Source: Streptomyces sp. NRRL WC-3549
GTDB lineage: Bacteria > Actinomycetota > Actinomycetes > Streptomycetales > Streptomycetaceae
NCBI RefSeq assembly: GCF_000721935.1
Contig: NZ_KL585449.1
Location: forward strand, 1-6,368
DNA length: 6,368 nt
Direction of reading: 5' to 3'
The translations under genes and the position numbers were made by a program. The notes beneath the pieces are model-generated. The model had not been told where the DNA came from and made no database searches. It saw only the letters and a program-made list of their open reading frames with translations. Below, piece by piece: positions 6,352-6,368 of the stretch. Each line of letters starts with the position of its first letter. The stretch's first letter is position 1.

Positions 6352-6368
6352 CTGTCTCTTATACACAT
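6352..6368. other. Sequencing-library adapter remnant (Tn5/Nextera mosaic end)
   Basis: CTGTCTCTTATACACAT equals the first 17 bases of the 19-base reverse complement of the Tn5 mosaic end used in Nextera libraries. It is AT-rich in an otherwise GC-rich sequence and sits exactly at the contig end. Translated on the minus strand it gives the familiar artefact start MCIRDR. It should be trimmed, and no biological start codon exists here. Confidence 0.96.

Noticed and set aside
5217..6368. A complete 383-residue ACP-TE protein starting at 6368
   Set aside because: The first residues come from adapter sequence, so there is no biological start here and the gene is truncated.

Overview
The window looks like a piece of a biosynthetic gene cluster from a high-GC actinomycete, most likely Streptomyces or a close relative. 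Grounds for this are the very high G+C content, the strong third-position GC bias, the absence of any in-frame TTA codon in the called genes, and the gene families present. All five genes are read on the minus strand, so transcription runs from high to low coordinates. Both end genes are incomplete.

Layout in transcription order. (1) 6351-5217: the C-terminal end of a type I modular polyketide synthase, consisting of an acyl carrier protein domain and a releasing thioesterase. (2) 5216-5062: a 155-bp gap with a GC-rich hairpin just after the PKS stop, then a candidate promoter whose spacer contains a perfect 12-bp palindrome. (3) 5061-4057: an Fe(II)/2-oxoglutarate oxygenase of the AsnO (L-asparagine beta-hydroxylase) type. 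(4) 4008-982: a single-module NRPS (C-like, A, PCP) with no thioesterase. Its adenylation pocket reads as an asparagine code. (5) 989-123: a calcineurin-like metallophosphoesterase that closely resembles mycobacterial PptH, the enzyme that removes 4'-phosphopantetheine from carrier proteins. (6) 123-1: the first 41 residues of an acyl-CoA carboxylase carboxyltransferase (beta) subunit. The last three genes overlap or nearly touch (8-bp and 1-bp overlaps), so asnO, NRPS, pptH-like and carboxylase probably form one operon.

Proposed joint function (inference): AsnO makes (3S)-3-hydroxy-L-asparagine from free asparagine. The NRPS A domain activates it, or asparagine, and holds it on its PCP, and the C-like domain joins it to an acyl partner. 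The carboxylase supplies an alpha-carboxylated acyl-CoA extender for the PKS. The PptH-like enzyme could reset or repair carrier proteins in the same pathway. The product is likely a polyketide or acyl chain carrying a hydroxyasparagine-derived unit. I cannot match it to a named compound.

The last 17 bases (6352-6368) are not genomic. They match the Tn5/Nextera mosaic-end sequence used in sequencing libraries, so the apparent start of the PKS reading frame is an artefact and the real gene continues beyond the contig. I see no tRNA, rRNA, CRISPR array, insertion sequence or attachment site, and no gene-free stretch exceeds 300 bases.
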